Shown in pieces: positions 42,301 through 53,653 of a DNA stretch of 64,000 nt (position 1 is its first letter; each line of letters starts with the position of its first letter). The stretch spans positions 141,934,885 to 141,998,884 of the forward strand of contig NC_053038.3 of assembly GCF_002575655.3 (NCBI RefSeq). Reading direction: 5' to 3'. The notes under the pieces are model-generated. The model ran no database searches. It worked only from the letters and a program-made list of their open reading frames with translations, and was not told the DNA's origin. A program made the translations under genes and the position numbers. The stretch is from Aegilops tauschii subsp. strangulata. Its lineage: Eukaryota; Streptophyta; Magnoliopsida; Poales; Poaceae.

Positions 42301-43829
42301 GCATCAAGTGGCTGGGTTGAGAAGAGAAGTTATTTGTTGGACCTACAAGGCGCAGAAATCTAGCTGGCAACAGAATTATTTATATTTACGAATGCAGTAA
42401 TATGCAATACATAGTGTGTTTTTTAGAATTACTTATGTGTCATGTTGGAAACAATGTTGCTGGTGCCTTTACGTGTTACTACTGCTTTATTGTTCATGTA
42501 TAATGCCTTCACATATTTGTGCCAAGCTAACATTCAATATATATTACAAACAGACGGGCGGAGCAACGCGCGTCAACGATGATCTAGTATTGCTTAAACA
42601 TTGACGTTGTCTTGCACCATTAGCATCTCTTGCATGCTCACTATGCATACACATTCTCTCCATAGGTTTGATTTCTCTCAATATTTGACACACACACAGT
42701 CCCCCCCACCCACCCCCCGAGCACACTATCTATCCCCATCCAAGGTTATATAGCAACCACTGCCGTTGTGCTTATCTGCACCCCTACATGCACACCACCT
42801 TGATCTTCAAGGAGGGCATCAGGAAGAACGAAGACGACGACCAGACCGCACTAGAGACTGCAGGGCCATTTAGAAGCAGGATGATGTGATGACGGCTGAG
42901 TAACTCCTTTCCTCTTTCTCTCTCGCACAAAATTATCAATCCCTCAGCCCGCAAGATTCCCCTCTAGTCCATGTTCTTTTGAGCTCTGTCATCAAACCTT
43001 TTATCTCTTCTCCTCCCACATACACAAAATCTCAATGCACACGCATCTCACTCCTTATATTACATGTCTCCATCTTCCTCACAGACCTAACTTCTTCTTA
43101 TGTATACATATATATCCCTCTCTTGCACACTTCCTCTCTCTCTCTCTATCTTGGTTTCTCTCCTACTGTCTCGCCCACATATATACAATCTTTCCCGTCC
43201 TCTGTCTCTTTCTTCCACTAGGTGTATATCTTGTGTGTTGACCGCACGCGTCTCTCTCCCGCCATTGCTCCATCTTCACAAACTCTCTATGATTCACAAT
43301 GTGTTCTGAAAATTGCTTTAGACTGGATCATGTAGAGTTACTAGAAAGAGGCTCGTGCGTTGCATGGAACATCAAGATGCATTTATATGAGTAGTTTATC
43401 TTGTGGGAGATAAGGATGAACGAGGGAAGGCCTTATCTACAAATATGGAGAGAGGTGCAGCTATCTTTTTGCAAAATTGTCATAGTTTCCTTCCTATCCA
43501 TCAAATATAGATTGGATGGCCTATATAGCAGGATGGCAGGCACACCATCATCAACAACTCCGTTTCTTATAAGAGTAGAGATGGTTGGTTTTGTTGCATC
43601 CAACAAATTAATAACTATGAAATGCATTTAGATTTTCATTTGAGTTGGATTATGCGAGGTTGAGCATATTGTGAAGTACTATAGACCCGGTATTCATCTT
43701 GGAATTCAACAATGCTTCTAAATATTGAATTTTATAAACCATTACATTCGAAGTCAGTAGCTTAATATATTTATTTCACAATTACAACAAATAATTAATG
43801 CCATGACAAACTAAGAAAACATATGTGTA
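39326..43829. other. Low-copy-looking sequence with exon-like pieces, no gene recognised
   Basis: Possible exons with splice-like borders are around 39477-39733 (ATGGCGGTCAAC start, ...CTTGCAG), 40275-40335 (after TTTGCAG, ending ATGATATGTAAGG) and 41070-41230. The ORF pieces (for example LPTAQGRRYGSLPQPG) match no family I know, and stops prevent a continuous frame. It could be a long non-coding RNA gene or an old pseudogene. 42640-43250 is rich in CACACA and CTCTCT. Confidence 0.3.
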
Positions 43830-44082
43830 CTCCCTCCGTTTTTATTAAGTCCGCGTATTAGCATTGGTCAAAGTCAAGTTTTATAAACTCTGACAAAGTT
43901 TATAAAAAATATTAACATATACAACAACAAATCAATACCATTAGATTCATTATTGAATGCACTTTCACATCATACAGATTTGTTATGGTAAATGTTTATA
44001 TTTTTCCTATAAACTTGGTCGAACTTTAGGAAGTCTGACTTCAGTCAAACCTAGTATGCAGAGTAAATAAAAACGGAGGGAG
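43830..44082 (+). mobile_element. Stowaway MITE, complete, 253 bp
   Basis: It starts CTCCCTCCGTTTTTATT and ends AATAAAAACGGAGGGAG, an almost perfect terminal inverted repeat, flanked by TA on both sides (43828-43829 and 44083-44084). Size and target fit Stowaway (Tc1/mariner-derived). Confidence 0.93.
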
Positions 44083-44147
44083 TACAATACTCCTAGCTGC
44101 TCAGCCCAATCACACAACACGCCACACGGGGAGTAGGGAGTAGTACA

Positions 44148-44674
44148 GTGTTACAAATTTTCAGGTCGGCGGCAAAATCTCCCGCTTCCATCGAGATCGC
44201 CCATGACTCAGATTCGACCAATGCAAAGTTACCATCATACCCTTGGTCGAACAAGCCGACGTATGCCGGTTGGTCGGGGGCTGTTTTGGTAACTTCATGT
44301 TCACCCCACCTATCCAACCCCACATCGGCACCCAGAGTACTCCTCATTACTCCCCATTTTCTATCCCCATCGCAAAATAGAATTCTCCACGGCACTTCAG
44401 CACCTTCGTGCCCCTCCCCTTCTTCATCGGTGCACGCGTCCACCGCAGCGCATTTGCCTCATCGACGATGTCGTATGCCGCACTTGGGCCGGTCCGCCTT
44501 CGCTATCATACACGGAGCCGCTTCCCCGGTGCCGTCTTCCACGGTCTCGAATCTGCTTCCCGGAAGCCAATGCCAAGCGCAGCAGGACCACTGTCGTCAA
44601 CAATGAACTGACTCCCGTTGCTGACCATGATGCACAGACGCCGTTGCGACCTTCGTACTCCTCCTGGATTGGTA
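44148..44674 (+). other. Possible first exon(s) of an unrecognised gene
   Basis: Two overlapping frames are open. The one that continues to a donor-like GATTGGTAATG near 44672 reads RICLIDDVVCRTWAG, then KRSRTTVVNNELTPVADHDA and PLRPSYSSWI. The wording looks coding, but I do not recognise a family and no ATG is clearly placed. Downstream no matching second exon was found. Confidence 0.25.
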
Positions 44675-46298
44675 ATGTGTATATTGATTCTCTTAGAAGT
44701 ACATGTGCAGTTCCGGTTATGTTCATGCCTACCCTTCAAATTTCCTGGCTGCTATTGTTCCTGTAAAAGTATTTGGTTATAGCTTGCATTGTCCAACAAA
44801 ATATCATCTTGTAATTATGTGTCGCTCCTGTATTACGTTGTGCTTGGGCAGGTTCTTCATCTGTAACCAGTAGTGTCACAAATGATGGAAGTTTTTTAGA
44901 ATAGCAGGGAGGTGATCCCCCTGTTCTATTCACTCAAAATGAAACCACAACGTAGTTCAAGCAAAATTGAAAAGCCACATAGCAGGATATTAAAAATCAC
45001 ACGTGCTAACATGGCAGATGAGTGCTTTAATGTTGCCCACAAGATGCGTGACTATTACTATATTTTTCTTGCCATGTTGAGATTTTAAAACTACGAGTGC
45101 GAACATACAGAGGAGCAATGAAGACCAAATACACGATGTTGGGGTCATCTTCAGGGAACGTGGCAAGTTAAAGAGGAGTTGCACCAAACTTAGGAAACGA
45201 GCTTTGGTAAGTAGCAACCTTTCAATTACTTTGACATTGAGAACCTGACTAGCAGTGGTGGATGTTTTGTGTGTCCTTGATGGTTTCGTTAATGAAATCG
45301 TAGGGAGCCCCTTTTGATCATTTTTTTACTTTGACATGGTATGTCTCTGGCAGCAGTAGTGAACAGAGGACCAGGCTAGGCCCTGGGCAAGCCCCGAGCC
45401 CAAAACAGCGTCAAACCATGTTGTCTGCTTGGCTAGGGTTCTTGCCATGCAATCCAGCAGTGTGGCAGACTATTAAACTATAATAGGCAAGACAAACAAT
45501 TTCCTATACACTTGATTAGGCTCTCAATCATTTGTAGGATCTCAATTTACTCAGTGGACCCACCATACCATAGGATCAATCTTTTGTAATTTAGTGTTGA
45601 AGCTAGTCAGCCAAACGCGCCTATAGACGCCTTGGAGATCATCTGCTTGTCGGTTGTTTTGCTGCAGCAACCCTTGGCTTAGTGCACCCCTCTGCTGGTT
45701 TTTCTATTTCTCTTAGCCTTGTGTTCTTCGATGTATATGTCGTAGTTTCTATAAGCTGGCTCTGCTTGATATGTAATAAGCACAGTCTTAATTGTCCTAA
45801 TGCTTTCCTTTTTAGCTTGATGTAGGAAGTGGGTGTTCTCACCTTGTAGTTTGTTTTTATATTTCTGCTTTTGAATTCACTTCTCCTAGTCCTATTTATC
45901 GGGCTTCTACATAATAGATCTGGGGAGCTCTGACTATTAATCTAAAAAAGAAGTAACTTTTTCATGTCAGGAAGCAGTTCCTACGAGGAGAGAAGTATGG
46001 TCAACCTCGACACCATGTTTCCAAAATGAGGCTGGATTACACACAAGGTGCCATTTCCCTAATGACGTCGGATTAGACACAAGGTCCAAATTCCTAGATG
46101 ATGTTGGATTACTCACAAGCCAGGTGGAGTCGTCAACTGTTCGCGTCCTTGTTGCTCTAGTAAAGACTGAAAGAAAATGTGCAACAACCCTTGAGAATGT
46201 AGCTGAGTTCCTAAGAAGCGAAAAGAGCAATCAGATGCTCTCTTCACCCAAGCCAAAGAAGAGATGGAAGAAGCGGGAAAGAAGCTAGCAGAGGCAGA
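44675..46298. other. AT-rich sequence up to the insertion site of the next element
   Basis: There is no supported gene. 45970-46298 has coding-like fragments (AKEEMEEAGKKLAEADD near 46240-46298) broken by stops, perhaps an old exon. The bases GCAGA at 46294-46298 would be the target duplication of the following element. Confidence 0.4.
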
Positions 46299-46865
46299 TG
46301 ATGTCTGCTAGAACTACGTCGGTATTTTCCCAAAGAGAAAGGGATGATGCAGCACAGCAACGGTTGGTATTTCCCTCAGTGATGAGACCAAGGTTATCGA
46401 ATCAATAGGAGAACCACACAACACTACGTGAACGGCGCCTGCACACAAATAATAAATACTCACAACCCGACGTATTAAAGGGTTGTCAATCCCATTCGGG
46501 TAACGGCACCAGAAATTGGCAAATGGACGTGAGAGAGTTGTAATAAATTGATAGATAGATCGCCAAATCTAAGATAAAGTGCAGCAAGGTATTTTTGTAT
46601 TTTTGATTTAATAGATCTGGAAATAAATGCAAATAAAAATAGATTGCGAAAGAAAATATATTAAAGAAGAGACATGGGGGCCGTAGATTTCACTAGTGGC
46701 TTCTCTCGAGAAAATAGCAAACGCTGGGTAAACGAATTATAGTTGGGCAATTGAAAAAAATTCAAATAATCATGACGATATCCAGGCAATGATCATTATA
46801 TAGGCATCACGTCCAAGATTAGTAGACCGACTCCTACCCGCATCTACTACTATTACTCCACACAT

Positions 46866-49800
46866 TGTAACATCCCAAAATTCTAAATTTTGGAATGTTA
46901 TATAAAATAGATACTTCTGCTTGGTTGTATGATTGCTTGAGTGAAATTGACTGAAATTCGTATCTGTTTGAAAGTTAAATGAGAGGGAATAAAAGGACTT
47001 TCCCAAACTTTCATTTTGCATTTTGATGTCCGTGAATTCAAATACTTTTCAAATACAAAACCCTAGAGAGAAGATGACATGACTTCTTCCATTTATTGAA
47101 ATGAAAAGGGTTTTGAAAAGATTTGAATTTTATTTGGAAATATTTTCCAATTCAAAAACTTTAAGCAACTCAATGATTTTCATGAGAGAAGATAAAATGA
47201 CTTCTTCAAAAGATATGAAATATGAGTTGGAAGTTTAAAAGGATCTAATTTAAAGTCATTTTGGAAATTCTTTTCAATTTGGAGTATTTGGGTTTTATTC
47301 AAATTAATTTTCTCCAAAAATAAAATATATGGAAAATAGGGTAACATCATTCCCTACAGTAGAAAAATTTGAGAGAAATAAATTTGAAATCATTTTGGTG
47401 TTTTTAAAATGATTTTTATGAGGTTTTATTGCAGCAGTAGCACTCTTTGCTTTATTTGAATTTTTTGTATTTTATTTGACGCTAGAAAAATGTTCACGTT
47501 GTAGAAAATCTTTTTTTGAAAATTTTGATATATAATATGCCTATATAAAAATTTTATTTTATTTTTCTTTATTCGGTTTCCGTCTGTTTCTATTTAAAAA
47601 ATAACAAAAACTGTACATGTGGCCCATCACTAACTGCCGCGCAGGTGCACATCATAGTACCAGCGGGCGCCCCATCTTTTTTTTCTTTTCCTATATGGGC
47701 CAGGCCAAGCCAGCCTTTTCCTATTTTTTTTCTTAGGACGAATTTTGTTTAAAAAAAAACTGCAGCAGCCCCGCCGGCCGACCCGCCTTACGCGTTTAGG
47801 CCCATGCGACGCGCCTTCTCTGTTTCGTTTTCTTTTCATCTACTCCCTCCGTTCGGAATTATTTGTCGCGGAAATGGATGTATCTAGATGAATTTTAGTT
47901 CTAGATACATCCATTTCCGAGACAAGTAATTCCGAACGGAGGGAGTATATGTTTAGTCTCACATTGCCTAGCCTTTGACCCCTAAACCTTTTTTCCACCT
48001 ATAAATATAGACCCATAGAGCCTCCAAAAATCATCCGACTCGGGTTAAATTAATATTTTGGTTTGACTAGATTCCTTAAAGAAAAATATTTTTCTCCTCT
48101 CCGGCGCGACTTTTGAGAATTGTCTCCTCTCTCTGAAGTCATCTTTTCTCTGCCTTATAAAGGTATCTTTCTTTGTTTTTTTTCTTTTTTATACTTCCGT
48201 AGTTTATTATTTCTAGACTAATACGATAGAATAATTAGATTATCAATTAGTCTACGTATTTATACGTTAGACCTTAGCCATAGCTATTTTTCTTTCATAA
48301 AACAGCTTGGCCCTGATTTTTCAAATAACCATAACTTTTCACTCGTTTATCCAAATTAGATAAAACCAGCGCCTATAGTTTCATCTTGTTCTCACCTATC
48401 CAGTTAACCTGTCACGTCAACTTTTTGAAATTTTCAAATTTCGAATTTTGTTCAGATTCATATTCAAACTTCTTTTGAACATAACTTGAGTTTCGTACCT
48501 CCGATTTAGTTGATTCTTTTTGCAAATCGAAGCTCTTGACTTAAACTTTCTGATAAGGCCAAATTCACATAATTTTGGTACTGTTAGAAATTGTTTTATG
48601 TTGCAAGAGTTATTTGCTTGGTTTTGATGTTTTCCGAACTGTCTTCTTCGTTCTTCCCGATCTTTTGAGTGATTGCTTATGCGTGGTTACTATTGCTTGC
48701 GTACGATAGATTGACCGGAGTGTGACGAGTAGAAATTATCAAGAGTTTTGAGTGCGAATCATCTTCATCAACAGTAAAGGCAAGTTCACACTTTGATCAT
48801 ATCCCTTTCATCCCCTGTTTTTATGCATTAGTTTCACCCTCAAACATTGCATGAGTAGGATTGATAACATGTGGGTGTTGGGAAGTAGTTGATGAGGTAG
48901 GAACCTATTGCCCTGCATTCAAACCTTGGGAGTTACTACTACGTTATGCTTATACTGCTATGCTATGCTCGTAGACGTGGATTGGTTTGAGAGAATTCAT
49001 GAAAGATGCGAGAGTTATTATTATCTAAGGAAACTTAAGGTGGCTACTTTAATACACATCTGGGTGGATTGGTTGGGGCACCTGGAGAACCCAGTGCTTG
49101 CCCAAGGGGATCCCGGAGGACCCGTGTGATCACCCTATGGAATGCCACCCAGGCTCAAAGGGATCATAAGATTATTCATGCTAGAAACTTCCGTGTGCAG
49201 CCACAAGCTATTATGGGCTCTAGCATAGTTGAGTAAGTTGCATGAGCTCTTGAAGAGGTGGATCAGCAGGTAGAGGGATGTAGGTTGGTATGGTCTACCC
49301 GGAGTAAAGAGCTAATGTTTCTGAAAGACTGTGTCTCGGTCATCCGTTTCTCAAACACCATGTAGTGCGAGAAATCCAACGGAGGCGATCGAGTCTTGTG
49401 GAGAAAAGTGCACAAACCTCTGCAGAGTGTACAAACTAATCATGATTAGCCGTGTCCCCGATTATGGACATCTTAAGTATATGGTTCTTGGATTATCATG
49501 TTGATCTCAACACTTTATTTAATTAACTTGATTGGGTTAATGATTATTATTTTGGGATTGAGTTGGAGGAACCTTCTCAATATGTTGTCAACCAACTTTG
49601 TAGTTAAATAAAATATATTCCTTTGTAGTAGGGAAAAATTGGCTTTTCGCAAAAACTTTATAACCATAGAGCCTTTCCACCAGCCATATATGCATGTAGT
49701 GATAGTTATTATTCATCATTATCCTATGGTGTGAATTTGCCAGTACATTCAATGTACTGACCCTTTGTGGCTGCAACGTCTCATGTTGCAGGATATCTTA

Positions 49801-50040
49801 CGATGAGTAAGTGATACGTTAGGGTTACGATTTCTACACTCAACTTTGCCGTTGGTATTGATGGGAATCCACAACCTTGTTGTTACTTCCGCTATTTGGA
49901 TTGAGGTAATAGCATTTACGTTACTTTATACATGTGATTTACCTCTGTTATAAATCCTCGAGTACTGTGTGTGTCAGCATACCGATCCAGGGATGACACT
50001 TAAGCACAGAGACTTGACCGTCTGAGGTCGGGTCGCTACA
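46866..50040 (+). repeat. 5' LTR of the gag-only element
   Basis: It starts TGTAACATCCCAAAATTC and ends GAGGTCGGGTCGCTACA. A TATA box (CCTATAAATATAGACC) lies near 47999. It differs from the 3' LTR by a 103-bp Stowaway MITE and scattered substitutions and small indels. Short ORFs in it, such as one near 48908, recur in the other LTR only because of LTR identity. Confidence 0.93.
47843..47945 (+). mobile_element. Stowaway MITE (Thalos-like), 103 bp
   Basis: It starts CTCCCTCCGTTCGGAATTA and ends TAATTCCGAACGGAGGGAG, flanked by TA (47841-47842 and 47946-47947). The two halves are almost perfect inverted copies. It is absent from the 3' LTR, which has TACGTACGTA (54612-54621) at the same place. 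Confidence 0.95.
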
Positions 50041-50043
50041 AGA

Positions 50044-50055
50044 TGGTATCAGAGC
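50044..50055 (+). promoter_or_regulatory. Primer-binding site, tRNA-iMet type
   Basis: TGGTATCAGAGC, three bases inside the 5' LTR, is the standard plant site complementary to initiator tRNA-Met. Confidence 0.93.
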
Positions 50056-51263
50056 ACATGTTGACTGTAGTACGTGGCCCTAGAAACTGACAAGCCCATA
50101 GGAAAGATTTTCTCTACAACTTTCTTTTCAAAAGATCTTTTACCTCTCTTCTCTTCTGAGCTTATTCAAATATTCCCTTTTAGTTAGACTATACCCCCTT
50201 TCCCCTTTTGACCACCCGAAGATTCAACTAATGCGACCACTCCAAGAAGTACAAGACATCGGACAACCAAGACCACTTCGGAATGAAGAGGATTTTACCG
50301 TGCATTATGATAATGGAAACTACAATGGTTGAAGACTCCGAAGACTAGGAGGATTTGAAGGCTCTGAAGAATTCCCAGATTTGTATGACCTCGGAAGGCT
50401 ACCCTTATGGAACTTGGCAGACTATGGAAGCTGTCAATACCCGAGATCAAGATGTATCGGAGAAAGACCGGAACATGGAGCATTAGAACTCAAAGTTTTT
50501 GTCAAGAAAACCCTAAGGCAGGAGATATCAATTATGGAATGATAGCTCATGGCAATGACAAGGGCAGAAACACGACTATCCATGGTATTATCGCCCGCTT
50601 ATGCTCTTGGCACCGTGCTGAGTTAAGCATGCATGTTTTTGGAAGGATTGGATGGGAGAATGCTGATGGAGCACCTATCAGCAAAAGATGAAGTTTAACC
50701 TTAGCTGGTGTATCACCGGGATCTGGAGAATTACATCAGGAGTTTTAAGATGGACCTGCAGGAAGCCGTATTTTGACAAAGAAGCATTTCGTGAAGAACT
50801 CGGGACCAGAAACTAAAAGTAGCCAAGCTGGAGGAGCAAAACCTCGAGATACCAGAGATTCGTCAGGAACTGGAGGACAGTAGGACCATGGTTCATGCCA
50901 AGGATGTTGAAACCCAGAAGTTTGGAACGCAACTCCAGAAATATTAAAGGACGTCACGATAGACTTTGCGACAACAGAGATGATCTGGCAAAAGAACTTG
51001 AGTAGGACAAGCATGATCGAAAGAAGCCATCGGAGACATGAACAAGAATCGAAGAATTTGATGACTTTGAAGATTTATTAACCTTTAGAAGACCAAACCC
51101 ATGTTATATACCTACGTAGATGCGACGATTGTGAGCTGTCATTTGTTTGATGTTTTTCCGACAGCCACAATAAAAATATGTCTTTTCAAAACTTTTGGTT
51201 GTATTGTGTGCATCCCTCTCTATCTCTCTTATCCCACCCCAGAGCCCTTAGAACCAATAGAGG

Positions 51264-52180
51264 ATGAATGGAGATGAGCTTGTATTTTCTGGACCTATGA
51301 GTCAATTGGAGACAGACCGATGGATTCAGAACATGGAAGATCATATGAAGAATAACACTATAGCTGGAAAGGATATGACCCAGCATGCTCTTCAGTGCTT
51401 TGAAAGAGGTGCTGCTACTTGGTGGAGGATGTACCAAACCATGAAGGGATGGCAATGAGTAACCACTTGGAAGGAATTTAAGTTGACTCTGCTAAAATTT
51501 CGGTTTGTGTCCCAAAAATTGAAGCCTTATGGAATGGATATGAAGAAAACTTGTGCATGCAAGCTTTGTGGAGAAATAGGACACAACCATAAAGAACACA
51601 AGGATGAATGCCCTCATTGTGAAGGAAGTCACCCAGCTGAAGAATGCCCAACTAGGCAGATTACTTGTTCTTATGTGAAGGGACTACCCACTACCCTGCT
51701 CAGTGTCACATTTACCCCATGGTACAAAGAACCATCCAGCAGAAGAAAGAAGCAATGAAAGGAGCCCTCATGGAAATTCTAGAAGAACCAGTGATGAAGG
51801 AAGAGGTGGAGGACACACCCAAAGAAGAACCAATTAAACCCTGCACCAAGTCATGCTATTCATGTGGAGAAGAAGGACACATCTCCCAGAATTGTATGAA
51901 TGGGGATCTAGTAGAATTCCCGACGGAGGAAGTAGAGTATGACCTACAGGAAATAGAAGCCCTGATTGGAACGGAAAAGTCCAGGAAGAGAAGTAGATTG
52001 GATTCCAGAAAGGACCTGAGTCATATCACCTGTTTCAGGTGCAAGGAGTCAGGGCACTACTTCAACAGTTGCCCAAAAAGGAAACCTCGAGACATGTCAG
52101 AAGTAATATGTTTTCGTTGTAATGAAGCAGGGCACTTTGCCAGAGATTGTCCCAAGGAGAAGGAGACTTGTGATAATTAG
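51264..52180 (+). pseudogene. Gag of the non-autonomous element, with four canonical CCHC zinc knuckles and two variants
   Basis: The ATG at 51264 starts MNGDELVFSGPMSQLETDRW, followed by HALQCFERGAATWWRMYQ and, after an in-frame TGA at 51456-51458, VTTWKEFKLTLLKFRF. This is the conserved part of plant retrotransposon gag. A one-base frameshift near 51665-51690 follows. Zinc-binding units then appear: CPHCEGSHPAEEC (variant), CFLCEGTTHYPAQC, CYSCGEEGHISQNC, CFRCKESGHYFNSC and CFRCNEAGHFARDC, plus an atypical one starting CKLCGEIGH. Four have exact C-x2-C-x4-H-x4-C spacing. The frame ends at TAG 52178-52180 and no pol follows. Gag packages element RNA in particles. The two breaks make this copy inactive. 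Confidence 0.85.
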
Positions 52181-52198
52181 TTGTGTCTTTGAGAAGTA

Positions 52199-52243
<45 letters not shown>

Positions 52244-53653
52244 AAGTAGTAGGAACAACTCTTTTGTATTGAAGTGTTGAGTTGAGGCATGTAATGGAAA
52301 TGCAGGAGATTGTAATAATTGGAGAATCAATAAAGTTAGCATCGTTGGTACCGATATGGATTTTATAAGTTGTTACTCTATGAAGAAAGATTTTGACCAT
52401 TTTCGAGGATATGAGAAATATGGTCTATGGAGGAATTGGAGCATTTTAAGGGTGGTAGTACCCTATGAGAACACTTGAACCCTGGAGAAGATAAATGATA
52501 TTCCACGGAGTGGACGTTGGACAAGATAATTACTAGTTTTGTCTCGATATGTGGCATATCCCAAGGATATATGAAGTACTATTGGATATAAACGAGGTAT
52601 GATGTTGGCAATATGGAGCAATTGTAACTCCATGATGAGTCGGAGTAATCACGTCTTAGTTTTGGTACCCGTAGAAGGAAGAGAGACAGTATAATTGGAT
52701 GGATTTAAGAATGCCAGGAAGCTGGATGTTGGAATAAGGATCAGTTGCCCTGATGATGAATTCAAGGTTTGCAAGTGATGAGATGGGCCATAACCCACAG
52801 GCCCCAGGACTTGCCAAGAAGCAAGCACATTCTTGCTGAAGGAAAAACCCTGGAAGAAGTTACGATTTTATCAACAGACGATTTTATAGGAGTAACACAA
52901 AACCTTGAGAGTTGTGAAGAAACGATAGATGTTTGTTTGGCTTGCAGAATCAATGGATTTTTCTGAACTTGGTTCGTCGACAAGAGAAACTTCTGCAATG
53001 CTTGTGAGGATGACCGAGTGTTAGATTGCGAGGTTCGCTAAACCATATATCAGGTAATGATTTGGGTGCGGGATGGATTGATCACCATACCGACTTACTC
53101 TTATTATTCGCCTTGCTATATGGGATGGTAAATCTGAGTGACTTGCCTATAGTGGAGAGACGACGATTAAAACCTTGTTTGAACCTTAGAATGGTATAAG
53201 TATTTTTTCCCTTGTACAAGGCAGCTTTTGCCAACCGTAGGTTATACGGTGAGGATCAACCAGACCCATTTCCTGCAGGAGAAACCATAAATCGTTGACC
53301 ACCATGAGATATCGATAGTTGTTTAGTTTTGGCGCCAGACCCGTCAGCTAAGAAGACCCAGTCATGGAAGAACCTTACCAAGATGAAAGGACAGAAGAAT
53401 TGTGGTAAAGGTTATGCCACTATAGGAAGAGCCCAGAGAAGGAATTATCCTGAAGATCTGAGAAGACCGACACTGTCAACAATAAGGATGAAGTATATGA
53501 GTATTGATGAGATCGTAACGATGTTTCTAAAGGGTGGTAGCACCCCAAACCCCGGAGACGATCGATGGAAATTGAGAAGACCCCAAACCTAACCTATTTC
53601 TTTCTAGCCTCTCCGAATCTCGAGGACGAGATTCATTTTAAGGGTGGTAGGTT
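52181..53653 (+). other. Non-coding 3' interior with microsatellite and polypurine tract
   Basis: An (AGT)n run lies at 52201-52253. The rest has no pol motif in any frame. CTCGAGGACGAGATTC followed by TTTTAAGGGTGGTAGG just before the 3' LTR (about 53618-53651) is the usual end of a Gypsy interior, with the purine tract AAGGGTGGTAGG. A similar GGGTGGTAG word occurs near 52451 and 53534. Confidence 0.7.

Noticed and set aside
44148..44674. A defined gene with an assigned family.
   Set aside because: The reading looks coding near its end, but no ATG, second exon or known domain could be established, so it is listed only as a possible exon.
48908..49129. A 73-codon ORF repeated exactly at 55578-55799, suggesting a conserved peptide.
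   Set aside because: The two copies are the same position of the two LTRs of one element; identity reflects common origin, not selection.
52097..52342. A Leu-rich ORF that looks like a membrane segment.
   Set aside because: The leucines are the translation of the (AGT)n microsatellite on the opposite strand.
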